A stretch of 64,000 nt of DNA from Microbacterium commune (lineage in GTDB: Bacteria > Actinomycetota > Actinomycetes > Actinomycetales > Microbacteriaceae): contig NZ_JACSPX010000003.1 of NCBI RefSeq assembly GCF_014836945.1, positions 305,166 through 369,165 on the forward strand, written 5' to 3'. The notes under the pieces are model-generated. The model searched no databases. It had not been told where the DNA came from and was given only the letters and a program-made list of their open reading frames with translations. This document shows positions 1 to 7,839 of the stretch, in pieces. A program made the translations under genes and the position numbers. Positions within the stretch are counted from its first letter, which is position 1, and each line of letters starts with the position of its first letter.

Positions 1-357
1 ACCGAGACGGCGAGTCTCATGGTGATCAAGCGCTCGGGCGTCATGGAGGCGTTCAGCCGGGACAAGGTGATCTCCGGGGTGCGCAAGGCGTGCCAGGGTC
101 GGCCCGTCACCGAGGCGAACCTCGCGCTCCTCGCCCAGAAGGTCGAGGAGGCCGTGCGGCAGACGGGTGTCTCGCAGCTCGACACCAACGAGATCGGACT
201 CGCGATCCTGGGCCCCCTGCGTGAGCTCGACGAGGTCGCGTATCTGCGCTTCGCCAGCGTGTATCAGGCCTTCGACTCGCTCGACGACTTCGAACGCGCC
301 ATCCGCGACCTGCGCGCCGACCACGATGCGTCGGAACCGGATTCCCACGACCGGTAG
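1..357 (+). CDS. nrdR: Transcriptional repressor NrdR, C-terminal part (5' truncated by window edge)
   Basis: This is the C-terminal part of NrdR, the zinc-finger/ATP-cone repressor that binds NrdR boxes upstream of ribonucleotide reductase genes. The reading frame is open from base 1 (first residues [13 protein letters not shown]), so the start lies outside the window and the ATG at 19 is internal. What remains is the ATP-cone, which in the family senses ATP/dATP and sets oligomeric state: the [16 protein letters not shown] entry motif and the later [19 protein letters not shown] segment are both typical. The N-terminal zinc ribbon is missing only because of the window edge. pyrD starts 12 bases after the stop. 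The family call is firm; no target operator is visible here. Confidence 0.93.
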   Translation, partial: TETASLMVIKRSGVMEAFSRDKVISGVRKACQGRPVTEANLALLAQKVEEAVRQTGVSQLDTNEIGLAILGPLRELDEVAYLRFASVYQAFDSLDDFERAIRDLRADHDASEPDSHDR

Positions 358-369
358 CCTTGGGCAGTG

Positions 370-1389
370 ATGTACTCACTGCTCTTCCGCCACGTCCTCG
401 CGCGCTTCGACCCCGAATTCGCGCACCACGCCGCGATGGCGGTCATCCGCGCGCTCGGCGTGCCGCCGTTCTCGTGGGCGGCGCGCGCGCTGACCGCCCC
501 GCGACCGCAGCAGCAGGTGCGCGCGCTCGGTCTGGTCTTCCCGTCGCCCTTCGGCGTCGCCGCGGGGTTCGACAAGAACGCCGTCGGCGTGCGCGGTCTG
601 GATGCCCTGGGCTTCGGGCACATCGAGATCGGCACCATCACCGCCATCCCGCAGGAGGGCAACCCGAAGCCGCGCCTGTTCCGCCTGATCCCCGACCGGG
701 CCGTCATCAACCGGATGGGCTTCAACAACGAGGGGGCGGATGCCGCGGCACGCCGACTCGCCGCGCTGCGGCGGCGTGCTCCTCGCGCGGTCATCGGGGT
801 GAACATCGGCAAGAGCCGGGTGGTCGCGGTCGAGGATGCGGTCGGGGACTACGTCACGTCCGCCACGCGGCTCGCGCCGCTCGCCGACTACCTCGCCGTG
901 AACGTGTCGTCACCGAACACTCCAGGTCTGCGCGGCCTGCAGGCCGTGGAGACTCTCGCTCCGCTGCTGCGCGCGGTGAAGCAGGCGGCGGGCGAGACGC
1001 CGCTGCTCGTGAAGATCGCCCCCGACCTGCCCGACGACGAGATCGAGGCCATCGCCCGCATGGCGGTGGCGGAGGGGCTCGCCGGGATCATCGCCCACAA
1101 CACGACCATCTCCCGCGACGGCCTGATCACCGACCCGGCGGTCGTCGAGGCGGCCGGGGCGGGCGGACTCTCCGGCGCGCCGCTGAAGCAGCGCTCGCTG
1201 GAGGTGCTGGCCGTGGTCCGCAGCGCCGTGCCGGCCGACTTCTGCGTGATCGCCGTCGGGGGAGTGGAGACCGCAGACGACGTGCTGCGACGACTGGACG
1301 CCGGTGCGACGCTCGTGCAGGGCTACACAGCATTCCTGTATCGCGGACCGCTGTGGGCCAGGCAGATCAACAGAGGCCTGCGTCGCTGA
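370..1389 (+). CDS. pyrD: Dihydroorotate dehydrogenase (quinone), class 2
   Basis: PyrD oxidises dihydroorotate to orotate in de novo pyrimidine synthesis, using FMN and passing electrons to membrane quinone. The 339-residue length and the N-terminal amphipathic stretch (MYSLLFRHVLARFDPEFAHH) are typical of the membrane-associated class 2 enzyme. Seen in the sequence: FGVAAGFDKNAVG, the substrate-loop RMGFNNEGAD, and NVSSPNTPGLRGLQ, which carries the catalytic serine region. The C-terminal VGGVETADDVLRRLDAGA forms the FMN phosphate site. ATG 370 is preferred over the GTG immediately before it at 367 because family members begin MYSLLF. It lies just downstream of nrdR on the same strand; the next gene is convergent. 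Confidence 0.95.
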   Translation: MYSLLFRHVLARFDPEFAHHAAMAVIRALGVPPFSWAARALTAPRPQQQVRALGLVFPSPFGVAAGFDKNAVGVRGLDALGFGHIEIGTITAIPQEGNPKPRLFRLIPDRAVINRMGFNNEGADAAARRLAALRRRAPRAVIGVNIGKSRVVAVEDAVGDYVTSATRLAPLADYLAVNVSSPNTPGLRGLQAVETLAPLLRAVKQAAGETPLLVKIAPDLPDDEIEAIARMAVAEGLAGIIAHNTTISRDGLITDPAVVEAAGAGGLSGAPLKQRSLEVLAVVRSAVPADFCVIAVGGVETADDVLRRLDAGATLVQGYTAFLYRGPLWARQINRGLRR

Positions 1390-1422
1390 GCGACACAGGC
1401 CTCCGCACGACCGAGCCGCGGG

Positions 1423-1983
1423 TCAGTCCGGGTACTGACGGCGCGTGACCTGGGGCTTCGGAAGACGCATGAAGCGCATCTGCAGCGCCCGCATCGCCGC
1501 GTACCAGCCGAGTCCGCGTTCGCGACGCTCGAGACCGAACTTCGCGGCGGTCTTCTTCTTCACCCGCATGCTCAGCAGCACCATGTCGCCGACCGCGAGC
1601 AGCATGTAGCCCCACAGACCGACCATCGCCCACAGCTGCACCGCGGGGATCTCGACGAGGCTGAGCACGATGACCAGCAGCATCGCGGCCATCAGCCACT
1701 CGGAGATGTGCCAGCCGGCGTCCACGTAGTCACGCACCCACCGGCGCTGAGGACCGCGGTCACGTGCGGGAAGGTACTTGTCCTCGCCGTTCTCCATCCC
1801 GATGCGGGCCCGCTGGCGGCGCGCCTGCAGGACGGCCTTCGCCGCAGCACGGGCCTCCTTCGTGTTCGCGACGAGGGGACGGCGATTGGCCGCCTCGCGT
1901 TCGGCGCGGGTGGGGGTGGCGCGGCCCTTGCCCACGGCGGGCGTCTCGCGGGCGTCGTCGGCGGCAGGGGTGGGGTTGGACAC
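1423..1983 (-). CDS. DUF3043 domain membrane protein
   Basis: This 186-residue protein belongs to the actinobacterial DUF3043 family, whose function is unknown. The N-terminal half is hydrophilic and basic (KGRATPTRAEREAANRRP, with further Arg/Lys runs), followed by the conserved-looking EDKYLPARDRGPQRRWVRDYVD motif region. Two membrane segments follow (around SEWLMAAMLLVIVLSLVEIP and LWAMVGLWGYMLLAVGDMVL), then a basic tail. The GTG start at 1983 has GAGGT about five bases upstream. It is divergent from the dipeptidase gene, with only 44 bases between the two starts, so the promoters must be packed back to back. Topology suggests cytoplasmic ends and two membrane passes. The family call is confident; the role is unknown. 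Confidence 0.85.
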   Translation of the reverse strand: MSNPTPAADDARETPAVGKGRATPTRAEREAANRRPLVANTKEARAAAKAVLQARRQRARIGMENGEDKYLPARDRGPQRRWVRDYVDAGWHISEWLMAAMLLVIVLSLVEIPAVQLWAMVGLWGYMLLAVGDMVLLSMRVKKKTAAKFGLERRERGLGWYAAMRALQMRFMRLPKPQVTRRQYPD

Positions 1984-2014
1984 GTTCGACCTCAGTTCGG
2001 AATCGGGTTCGCCT

Positions 2015-2020
2015 TAAGAT
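2015..2020 (+). promoter_or_regulatory. -10 element, leaderless promoter of the dipeptidase
   Basis: TAAGAT ends 7 bases before ATG 2028, and no Shine-Dalgarno sequence fits between. This places the expected transcription start at or next to the start codon, and it is what decides the start against the longer upstream open frame. Confidence 0.6.
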
Positions 2021-2027
2021 TACTCGC

Positions 2028-3443
2028 ATGACATCCCCTGCACCGTCCGCCTCATCCGCCGCGGAGACCGCGCTCCTCGAGGCGGTGGCCCTCGGCATCC
2101 CGTCCGCCCTGGCCGACCTGGGCGCGCTGGTGCGCATCCCCGGCATCGCGTGGCCCGCGTTCGACCAGACGCAGCTGGAGCGCTCGGCGGACGCGGTCGC
2201 CGAGCTGGCGCGCGGCACCGGCGTCTTCGACGACGTGCGCGTGCTGCGTGCGCACGTCGACGACACCGACGAGCTCGGCCAGCCCGCCGTGCTCGCCACT
2301 CGCGCCGCGCGCAACGGACGCCCGAGCATCCTGCTCTACGCCCACCACGACGTGCAGCCTCCGGGGGCAGACGAGCTGTGGGAGACGCCGCCGTTCGAGC
2401 CGACCGTGCGCGACGGGCGCCTGTACGGCCGGGGCGCAGCGGATGACAAGGCCGGCATCATGGCGCACATCGCGGCGCTGCGCGCGGTCGCGGGGGTGCT
2501 CGGCGACGACTTCGATCTCGGCGTCTCGCTGTTCATCGAGGGCGAGGAGGAATACGGGTCGCGCTCCTTCGCGCGGTTCCTGCGCGACAACGCCGACGCG
2601 CTCCGCGCCGATGCGATCGTCGTGGCGGACTCAGGCAACCTCGACTCCCGCACCCCGGGACTGACGGTGTCGCTGCGCGGCAACGCCCGCTTCACTCTCA
2701 CCGTGCGCACCCTCGAGCACGCCTCCCACTCCGGCATGTTCGGGGGAGCGGTTCCGGATGCCATGATGGCCGCCGTCACCCTCCTCGCCACACTGTGGGA
2801 TTCCGACGGCGCGGTCGCGGTCGACGGGATGACCAGCAGAGACGCGCAGACGCCCGAGTACTCCGAGGAGACTCTGCGAGACGAGGCGGGCCTGCTCGAC
2901 GGTGTCAGCCCGATCGGTCGCGACGACATCTACGGGCGGATCTGGAACAGGCCCTCCATCACGATCACCGGGATGGACGTGACGAGCGTGGCCGAGGCGT
3001 CCAACACCCTGCTGCCCGAGGTGAGCCTCGTCATCAGCGCCCGGGTCGCCCCCGGTCAGAGTGCCGCCGACGCGTACGCGGCGCTGGAACGACACCTGCG
3101 CCGGCACGCGCCGTTCGGCGCGGAGCTCACGTTCTCCGACATCGACCTCGGCGACGGCTTCCTCGTCGACACCTCGGGGTGGGCTGTCGAGCTCACCCGC
3201 GCCGCGATGGGAGACGGCTACGGCGTCGCGGCCGTCGACCTCGGCGTGGGCGGATCCATTCCCTTCGTCGCCGACCTGGTCCGCGAGTTCCCCGGCGCGC
3301 AGATCCTCGTCACGGGCGTCGAGGACCCGCACTCCCGGGCCCACAGCCCGAACGAGTCGCTGCACCTCGACACGTTCCGCAACGCCGTGCGCACCGAGGC
3401 ACTGCTGCTGGCCAGGATGAACGAGCGCGCCGGGGAGTCCTGA
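2028..3443 (+). CDS. M20-family dipeptidase / metallopeptidase
   Basis: This 471-residue zinc-dependent M20 family hydrolase most likely cleaves dipeptides or related amide substrates in the cytoplasm. The metal-site motifs are present in order: AHHDVQP (His ligand and following Asp), GRGAADDKAG (bridging Asp), and EGEEEYGS (catalytic Glu with Glu ligand). The dimerisation/lid domain occupies the middle, and a C-terminal DPHSRAHSPNE segment supplies the last His. No signal peptide is seen. The open frame runs further upstream, but the -10-like TAAGAT seven bases before ATG 2028 supports this start. Members are often annotated as dipeptidase, carnosinase-like or acetylornithine deacetylase-like; the exact substrate cannot be read from sequence. 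Confidence 0.88.
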   Translation: MTSPAPSASSAAETALLEAVALGIPSALADLGALVRIPGIAWPAFDQTQLERSADAVAELARGTGVFDDVRVLRAHVDDTDELGQPAVLATRAARNGRPSILLYAHHDVQPPGADELWETPPFEPTVRDGRLYGRGAADDKAGIMAHIAALRAVAGVLGDDFDLGVSLFIEGEEEYGSRSFARFLRDNADALRADAIVVADSGNLDSRTPGLTVSLRGNARFTLTVRTLEHASHSGMFGGAVPDAMMAAVTLLATLWDSDGAVAVDGMTSRDAQTPEYSEETLRDEAGLLDGVSPIGRDDIYGRIWNRPSITITGMDVTSVAEASNTLLPEVSLVISARVAPGQSAADAYAALERHLRRHAPFGAELTFSDIDLGDGFLVDTSGWAVELTRAAMGDGYGVAAVDLGVGGSIPFVADLVREFPGAQILVTGVEDPHSRAHSPNESLHLDTFRNAVRTEALLLARMNERAGES

Positions 3444-3494
3444 GCAGGGGGATCGATGCGCGCACGCGATCGGCCCGGCGTGCGGCGACGGCGG

Positions 3495-3500
3495 TAGAAT
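3495..3500 (+). promoter_or_regulatory. -10 element of erpA
   Basis: TAGAAT lies 44 bases before ATG 3545. Unlike the leaderless genes nearby, this one has a short 5' leader and a ribosome site (AAGGAG at 3535-3540). Confidence 0.5.
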
Positions 3501-3544
3501 CGTGCACGAGCAGCGAGACCGCGCTGCCGTTGCAAGGAGTTGAG

Positions 3545-3913
3545 ATGAGCGACACCACCCTGACCTCAGAGCCCACCGCCGCCCCCGCCCACGGCGTCTC
3601 GCTGACCGACGCTGCGGCGCTCAAGGTCAAGAGCCTGCTCGAGCAGGAGGGCCGTGACGACCTGCGTCTTCGCGTGGCCGTGCAGCCCGGCGGATGCTCG
3701 GGCCTGATCTACCAGCTGTACTTCGACGAGCGCTACCTCGAAGGCGACGAGACCGTCGACTTCGACGGCGTCGAGGTCATCATCGACAACATGAGCGTCC
3801 CCTACCTGGACGGCGCGTCGATCGACTTCAAGGACACCATCTCGGAGCAGGGCTTCACGATCGACAACCCCAACGCCGCAGGCAGCTGCGCGTGCGGTGA
3901 CAGCTTCCACTGA
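3545..3913 (+). CDS. erpA: Iron-sulfur cluster insertion protein, ErpA/HesB/SufA type
   Basis: This 122-residue A-type carrier receives an Fe-S cluster from a scaffold and delivers it to client apoproteins. The three family cysteines are visible: one in QPGGCSGL and two in the C-terminal GSCACGDSFH motif. The N-terminal 20 residues are a poorly conserved Ala/Pro/Thr-rich extension; the HesB-like domain starts near VSLTDAAALKVK. The ATG at 3545 is chosen because AAGGAG sits just upstream, although the same frame is open much further back. It precedes the cytochrome oxidase genes, but each has its own promoter. erpA and sufA homologues are hard to separate by sequence alone, so the symbol is a best fit. 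Confidence 0.85.
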   Translation: MSDTTLTSEPTAAPAHGVSLTDAAALKVKSLLEQEGRDDLRLRVAVQPGGCSGLIYQLYFDERYLEGDETVDFDGVEVIIDNMSVPYLDGASIDFKDTISEQGFTIDNPNAAGSCACGDSFH

Positions 3914-3960
3914 GGCGCGCCTACCTGCGTGGTTGGCATGAATCGCGTGTGAGGTTGCCC

Positions 3961-3966
3961 TAGACT
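3961..3966 (+). promoter_or_regulatory. -10 element upstream of ctaC
   Basis: TAGACT lies 36 bases before the GTG start of ctaC and would drive the ctaC-ctaD-ctaF operon. No convincing -35 hexamer is visible at 17-18 bp spacing. Confidence 0.5.
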
Positions 3967-4002
3967 TGAGTCTGCTCCTGTCCGAGATCTGAAAGGTGCA
4001 TC

Positions 4003-4890
4003 GTGCCCTCGAAACGCCGCCTTCGTTGGGCCGCGCTCCCGCTGGGAGCAGCGGCAGCTGTGGCCCTGGCGGGATGTACTCCCACCGAACTCAATGGATT
4101 CCTTCCGGGCTTCGTCGAAGACGGCACCCCCGCGACCAACCAGACCGAGACGGTCTCCGGTCTCTGGGTCACCTCGTGGGTCGTTCTGCTGACCGTCGGC
4201 GTCATCACCTGGGCCCTGATGGGATGGGCGCTCGTGATGTACCGTCGGCGCACCGGTCAGACCGGACTCCCGGTCCAGCTGCGCTACAACATGCCGATCG
4301 AGATCCTGTACACGGTGATCCCGCTGATCCTCGTGCTGGGCATGTTCTTCTTCACCGCGCGCGACCAGGCCGACATCGAGACGCAGTGGGATGAGCCCGA
4401 CGTCGAGGTCACGGCGATCGCCAAGCAGTGGGCCTGGGACTTCCAGTACGGCGGCGAAGACGATGCCGTGTGGACCATGGGCGTGCAGGCCGACCCCGAC
4501 GAGAACGGCGACATCGAGCGCGAGAAGCTTCCGACGCTCGTGCTGCCCGTCGACAAGAAGGTCACGATCGACCTGCAGTCGCGCGACGTGATCCACTCCT
4601 TCTGGATCATCGACTTCCTGTACAAGAAGGACATGTACATCGGCAAGGACAACTCCTGGTCCTTCATCCCCACGCGCGTCGGCGAGTACGACGGCAAGTG
4701 CGCCGAGCTCTGCGGTGAGTACCACTCGATGATGCTCTTCAACGTGAAGGTCGTCGAGCAGGACGAGTACGACGCATACCTCGAGACCCTGCGCGAGCAG
4801 GGCAACACGGGCGACATCACCGACGCCTACGACCGACTCAGCAATCTCCCCGGCACCGGCGCGAGCACGCAGTCCGAGGAAGAGGAGTAA
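4003..4890 (+). CDS. ctaC: Cytochrome c oxidase subunit II
   Basis: Subunit II of the aa3-type oxidase holds the CuA centre that accepts electrons from cytochrome c. The 295-residue protein begins with a lipoprotein-type signal ending VALAGC, so the mature N terminus is probably lipid-modified. Two membrane helices follow (around residues 49-72 and 98-118), then the outward-facing cupredoxin domain. The CuA ligands are seen in KCAELCGEYHSMM (Cys233, Cys237, His241, Met244), with QWAWDFQY as the conserved aromatic docking patch. GTG 4003 is the only start that gives the full signal. It is followed by ctaD after 3 bases. In actinobacteria this oxidase forms a supercomplex with the bcc complex encoded nearby. 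Confidence 0.96.
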   Translation: MPSKRRLRWAALPLGAAAAVALAGCTPTELNGFLPGFVEDGTPATNQTETVSGLWVTSWVVLLTVGVITWALMGWALVMYRRRTGQTGLPVQLRYNMPIEILYTVIPLILVLGMFFFTARDQADIETQWDEPDVEVTAIAKQWAWDFQYGGEDDAVWTMGVQADPDENGDIEREKLPTLVLPVDKKVTIDLQSRDVIHSFWIIDFLYKKDMYIGKDNSWSFIPTRVGEYDGKCAELCGEYHSMMLFNVKVVEQDEYDAYLETLREQGNTGDITDAYDRLSNLPGTGASTQSEEEE

Positions 4891-4893
4891 GCC

Positions 4894-6618
4894 ATGACCA
4901 CCACAGCTGAACCCACGACAGCGCCGGGCGCCCGCCCGACCACGCTGCCGCCGCGTCAGGCAGCCCTGCTCACCTCCTCCCGCGTGGAGCAGAAGGGCAA
5001 CATCATCGTCAAGTGGATGACGTCCACCGACCACAAGACGATCGGGTACATGTACCTGATCGCCTCGGTGCTCTTCTTCCTCCTCGGCGGTGTGATGGCG
5101 CTGATCATCCGCGCCGAGCTCTTCGCTCCCGGCATGCAGATCGTGCCCACCAAGGAGCAGTACAACCAGCTGTTCACGATGCACGGCACGATCATGCTGC
5201 TGATGTTCGCGACGCCGCTGTTCGCCGGCTTCGCCAACGCGATCCTGCCGCTGCAGATCGGCGCGCCCGACGTGGCGTTCCCGCGTCTGAACGCGTTCGC
5301 CTTCTGGCTGTTCACCTTCGGCTCGATCATCGCCATCGCCGGCTTCCTCACCCCGCAGGGCGCGGCCTCGTTCGGATGGTTCGCGTACCAGCCGCTCGCC
5401 AACTCGTCGTTCTCGCCGGGCGTGGGCGGCAACCTCTGGATGCTCGGCCTCGGCATGTCCGGTTTCGGCACCATCCTCGGCGCGGTGAACTTCATCACCA
5501 CGGTCATCACCATGCGCGCACCCGGCATGACCATGTGGCGCATGCCGATCTTCTCGTGGAACACGCTGATCACCAGCCTCCTGATCCTGATGGCGTTCCC
5601 GGTGCTCGCCGCGGCGATCCTCGCCGCAGCGGCCGACCGCGTGCTCGGTTCGCACATCTACGACGTCGCGAACGGTGGCGTGCTGCTGTGGCAGCACCTG
5701 TTCTGGTTCTTCGGTCACCCCGAGGTGTACATCATCGCGCTGCCGTTCTTCGGCATCGTGTCCGAGATCTTCCCCGTGTTCAGCCGCAAGCCGATCTTCG
5801 GCTACAAGACGCTGGTGTACGCGACCATCGCGATCGCGGCCCTCTCGGTGGCCGTGTGGGCTCACCACATGTACGTCACCGGCGGCGTGCTGCTTCCGTT
5901 CTTCGCCCTGATGACGATGCTCATCGCGGTGCCGACGGGTGTGAAGATCTTCAACTGGATCGGCACCATGTGGCGAGGCTCGATCACCTTCGAGACGCCG
6001 ATGGTGTTCGCCCTCGGCTTCCTCGTCTCGTTCGTCTTCGGTGGTCTGACCGGCGTGATCCTCGCGGCTCCTCCGCTGGACTTCCACCTGAGCGACTCGT
6101 ACTTCGTCGTCGCCCACTTCCACTACGTGGTGTTCGGCACCGTCGTGTTCGCGATGTTCGCCGGCTTCTACTTCTGGTGGCCGAAGTGGACCGGCCGCAT
6201 GCTCAACGAGCGCCTGGGCTACATCCACTTCTGGATGCTGTTCATCGGCTTCCACATGACCTTCCTCGTGCAGCACTGGCTGGGCGTGGACGGCATGCCC
6301 CGTCGTTACGCGGACTACTCCACCTATGACAACTGGGAGTGGGGCAACCAGGTCTCCACGATCGGTGCGATCATTCTCGGCGCCTCGATGCTGCCCTTCT
6401 TCCTCAACGTGTGGATCACCGCCCGCAAGGCGCCGAAGGTCACCGTCGACGACCCGTGGGGCTACGGTGCATCGCTGGAGTGGGCCACCTCGTGCCCGCC
6501 GCCGCGTCACAACTTCACGTCGATCCCGCGCATCCGCAGTGAGCGTCCGGCGTTCGATCTGAACCACCCCGAGGCCGCAGAGCACCCGGTGGGCGTCGCA
6601 GCGGGAGAGGTCAAGTAA
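4894..6618 (+). CDS. ctaD: Cytochrome c oxidase subunit I
   Basis: CtaD is the catalytic core of the aa3 oxidase, reducing O2 at the haem a3-CuB site while pumping protons. It has 574 residues and about twelve membrane helices. Diagnostic motifs include [11 protein letters not shown] near the N terminus, TMHGTIML (haem a His), [10 protein letters not shown] (CuB His275 and the cross-linked Tyr279), AHHMYVTGG (CuB His pair) and [10 protein letters not shown] (haem a and a3 His). The C terminus is a hydrophilic tail typical of actinobacteria. It starts 3 bases after ctaC and is followed at 3 bases by ctaF, so the three are one transcription and translation unit. Confidence 0.98.
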   Translation: MTTTAEPTTAPGARPTTLPPRQAALLTSSRVEQKGNIIVKWMTSTDHKTIGYMYLIASVLFFLLGGVMALIIRAELFAPGMQIVPTKEQYNQLFTMHGTIMLLMFATPLFAGFANAILPLQIGAPDVAFPRLNAFAFWLFTFGSIIAIAGFLTPQGAASFGWFAYQPLANSSFSPGVGGNLWMLGLGMSGFGTILGAVNFITTVITMRAPGMTMWRMPIFSWNTLITSLLILMAFPVLAAAILAAAADRVLGSHIYDVANGGVLLWQHLFWFFGHPEVYIIALPFFGIVSEIFPVFSRKPIFGYKTLVYATIAIAALSVAVWAHHMYVTGGVLLPFFALMTMLIAVPTGVKIFNWIGTMWRGSITFETPMVFALGFLVSFVFGGLTGVILAAPPLDFHLSDSYFVVAHFHYVVFGTVVFAMFAGFYFWWPKWTGRMLNERLGYIHFWMLFIGFHMTFLVQHWLGVDGMPRRYADYSTYDNWEWGNQVSTIGAIILGASMLPFFLNVWITARKAPKVTVDDPWGYGASLEWATSCPPPRHNFTSIPRIRSERPAFDLNHPEAAEHPVGVAAGEVK

Positions 6619-6621
6619 GTC

Positions 6622-7044
6622 ATGCGCAGCAATGTCATCCTCTGGTGGATCATCGCGGTCTTCTTCACGATCGCGTCCATCGTCTACACGATCTGGAACC
6701 TGGTCGACCCCTTCCACGGCTACGTGGAATGGGTGGGCACGGTGGCGCTCCTGTTCGTCGCCTTCATGGGTGCCATGATCGCCGTCTACCTGCAGCGCAC
6801 GTACAAGGCGCAGGGTGGCGAGCTCCCCGAGGACGTCCTGACGGCGGACATCGACGACGGTGACCCCGAGCTCGGCGAGTTCTCGCCGTGGTCGTGGTGG
6901 CCGCTGGTCCTCGCCGCGTCCGCAGGTGTCTTCCTGCTCGGCCTCGCGGTCGGTCAGTTCCTGCTGCCGATCGGTGTGGCGATCTTCCTCGTCGCGATCG
7001 TCGGCTGGGTGTACGAGTACTACCGCGGGCACTTCGCACGCTGA
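6622..7044 (+). CDS. ctaF: Cytochrome c oxidase subunit IV (actinobacterial CtaF)
   Basis: This 140-residue protein is the small subunit IV of the actinobacterial aa3 oxidase. Four membrane segments are visible: two in the first 60 residues (IIAVFFTIASIVYTIW and VGTVALLFVAFMGAMIAVYL) and two in the last 50 (WPLVLAASAGVFLLGLAV and LLPIGVAIFLVAIVGWVY), separated by an acidic loop. Length and the ending EYYRGHFAR match the family. It closes the cta operon and is followed by a strong hairpin terminator. It probably stabilises subunits I and II in the supercomplex; no redox ligands are expected. Confidence 0.92.
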   Translation: MRSNVILWWIIAVFFTIASIVYTIWNLVDPFHGYVEWVGTVALLFVAFMGAMIAVYLQRTYKAQGGELPEDVLTADIDDGDPELGEFSPWSWWPLVLAASAGVFLLGLAVGQFLLPIGVAIFLVAIVGWVYEYYRGHFAR

Positions 7045-7056
7045 CACCCCCGTCTA

Positions 7057-7084
7057 GGCCCCCTGGATCCGTCCAGGGGGCCTT
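7057..7084 (+). terminator. Terminator after ctaCDF
   Basis: A perfect 11-bp inverted repeat (GGCCCCCTGGA at 7057-7067, TCCAGGGGGCC at 7072-7082) with a 4-base loop follows the ctaF stop by 12 bases. The T run is short, as usual in this genome. Confidence 0.8.
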
Positions 7085-7208
7085 CGTCGTCGGCGGGGAC
7101 GGGCTGCAGCGGTCAGCGGGAGGCGTCGTCAGGGGAGTCGTGCGCGCCCCGCTGCACCGGGGTGCGCGCGAATCACTGCGGCGTGGTGTGCGTCTGCGCT
7201 GCGCGGCA

Positions 7209-7628
7209 TCACGGCCGGGTTCGGATGCGGGGGACGCCGGTCAGGGCGTCGATCGGACGGCGGTGGATGCCGTCGTGATCCTCGACGGGATATCCCTCGC
7301 GAACCCAGTACTCGAAACCGCCGATCATCTCGCGCACCGAGTAGCCCAGAGCGGCGAACTCCAGAGCGCCCTTGGCGCCGGCGTTGCACCCGGGGCTCCA
7401 GCAGTAGACGACGACGGAGGCGTCGGACGGGATCTCCACCGGCGCTCGCTCGGCGATCTCGCTGTAATGCATGTGCACGGCCCCGGGAACGCGACCCTGT
7501 GCCCACGCCTCGTCGGAGCGCACATCGATGACCACGAGGTCTGTCCCCGCCTTCCGCGCCGCGTGCACGTCGCTCGCATCGGTCTCGTACTGCAGCTTGG
7601 CGGCGAAGAACTCGTGTCGGTCGATCAT
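7209..7628 (-). CDS. Single-domain rhodanese-like protein
   Basis: This 139-residue cytoplasmic rhodanese domain is expected to bind or transfer sulfane sulfur as a Cys-persulfide. VVIDVRSDEAWAQGRVPGAVH is the entry motif and the active loop is YCWSPGCNAGAKGA; the nucleophile is the Cys of SPGCNAG. ATG 7628 is preferred over an in-frame GTG at 7634 because TACCCT (complement at 7635-7640) ends six bases upstream of the ATG. It sits alone between the convergent cta and qcr operons and is transcribed in the same direction as qcr, with a strong terminator lying between them. Physiological substrate unknown. Confidence 0.85.
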   Translation of the reverse strand: MIDRHEFFAAKLQYETDASDVHAARKAGTDLVVIDVRSDEAWAQGRVPGAVHMHYSEIAERAPVEIPSDASVVVYCWSPGCNAGAKGALEFAALGYSVREMIGGFEYWVREGYPVEDHDGIHRRPIDALTGVPRIRTRP

Positions 7629-7730
7629 GGTCACAGGGTAGCGCGCCGGTATCGCGCCTACGCGCTGATGACATCCTGCCGAGGAGCGTGCGAACTCGTC
7701 TCGTCGCTTGTCGCACCTGCTCGGACCGCA

Positions 7731-7769
7731 CGGACGGACGCCGAGGGCGACGGACGGACGCCGAGGGCG
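7731..7769. repeat. 20-bp tandem direct repeat, two copies
   Basis: The unit CGGACGGACGCCGAGGGCGA occurs at 7731-7750, and the same sequence minus its last base recurs at 7751-7769. The repeat is intergenic, between the rhodanese gene and the qcrB terminator. Confidence 0.8.
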
Positions 7770-7785
7770 TCGGAGAGCGGGGAGA

Positions 7786-7825
7786 CGACAGAGGGCCCGT
7801 CCGGATTCGGACGGGCCCTCTGTCG
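7786..7825 (-). terminator. Terminator of the ctaE-qcrCAB operon
   Basis: A perfect 18-bp stem (CGACAGAGGGCCCGTCCG at 7786-7803 with its complement at 7808-7825) and a GATT loop lie just past the qcrB stop. This is one of the strongest hairpins in the window. Confidence 0.85.
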
Positions 7826-7839
7826 TGGGGGAGTGCGGC

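Noticed and set aside
3802..7047. 1081-codon open frame on the reverse strand across ctaC-ctaD-ctaF
   Set aside because: It is antisense to three clear oxidase genes and has the His/Arg/Glu-rich composition produced by the complement of high-GC codons; no family motif is present.
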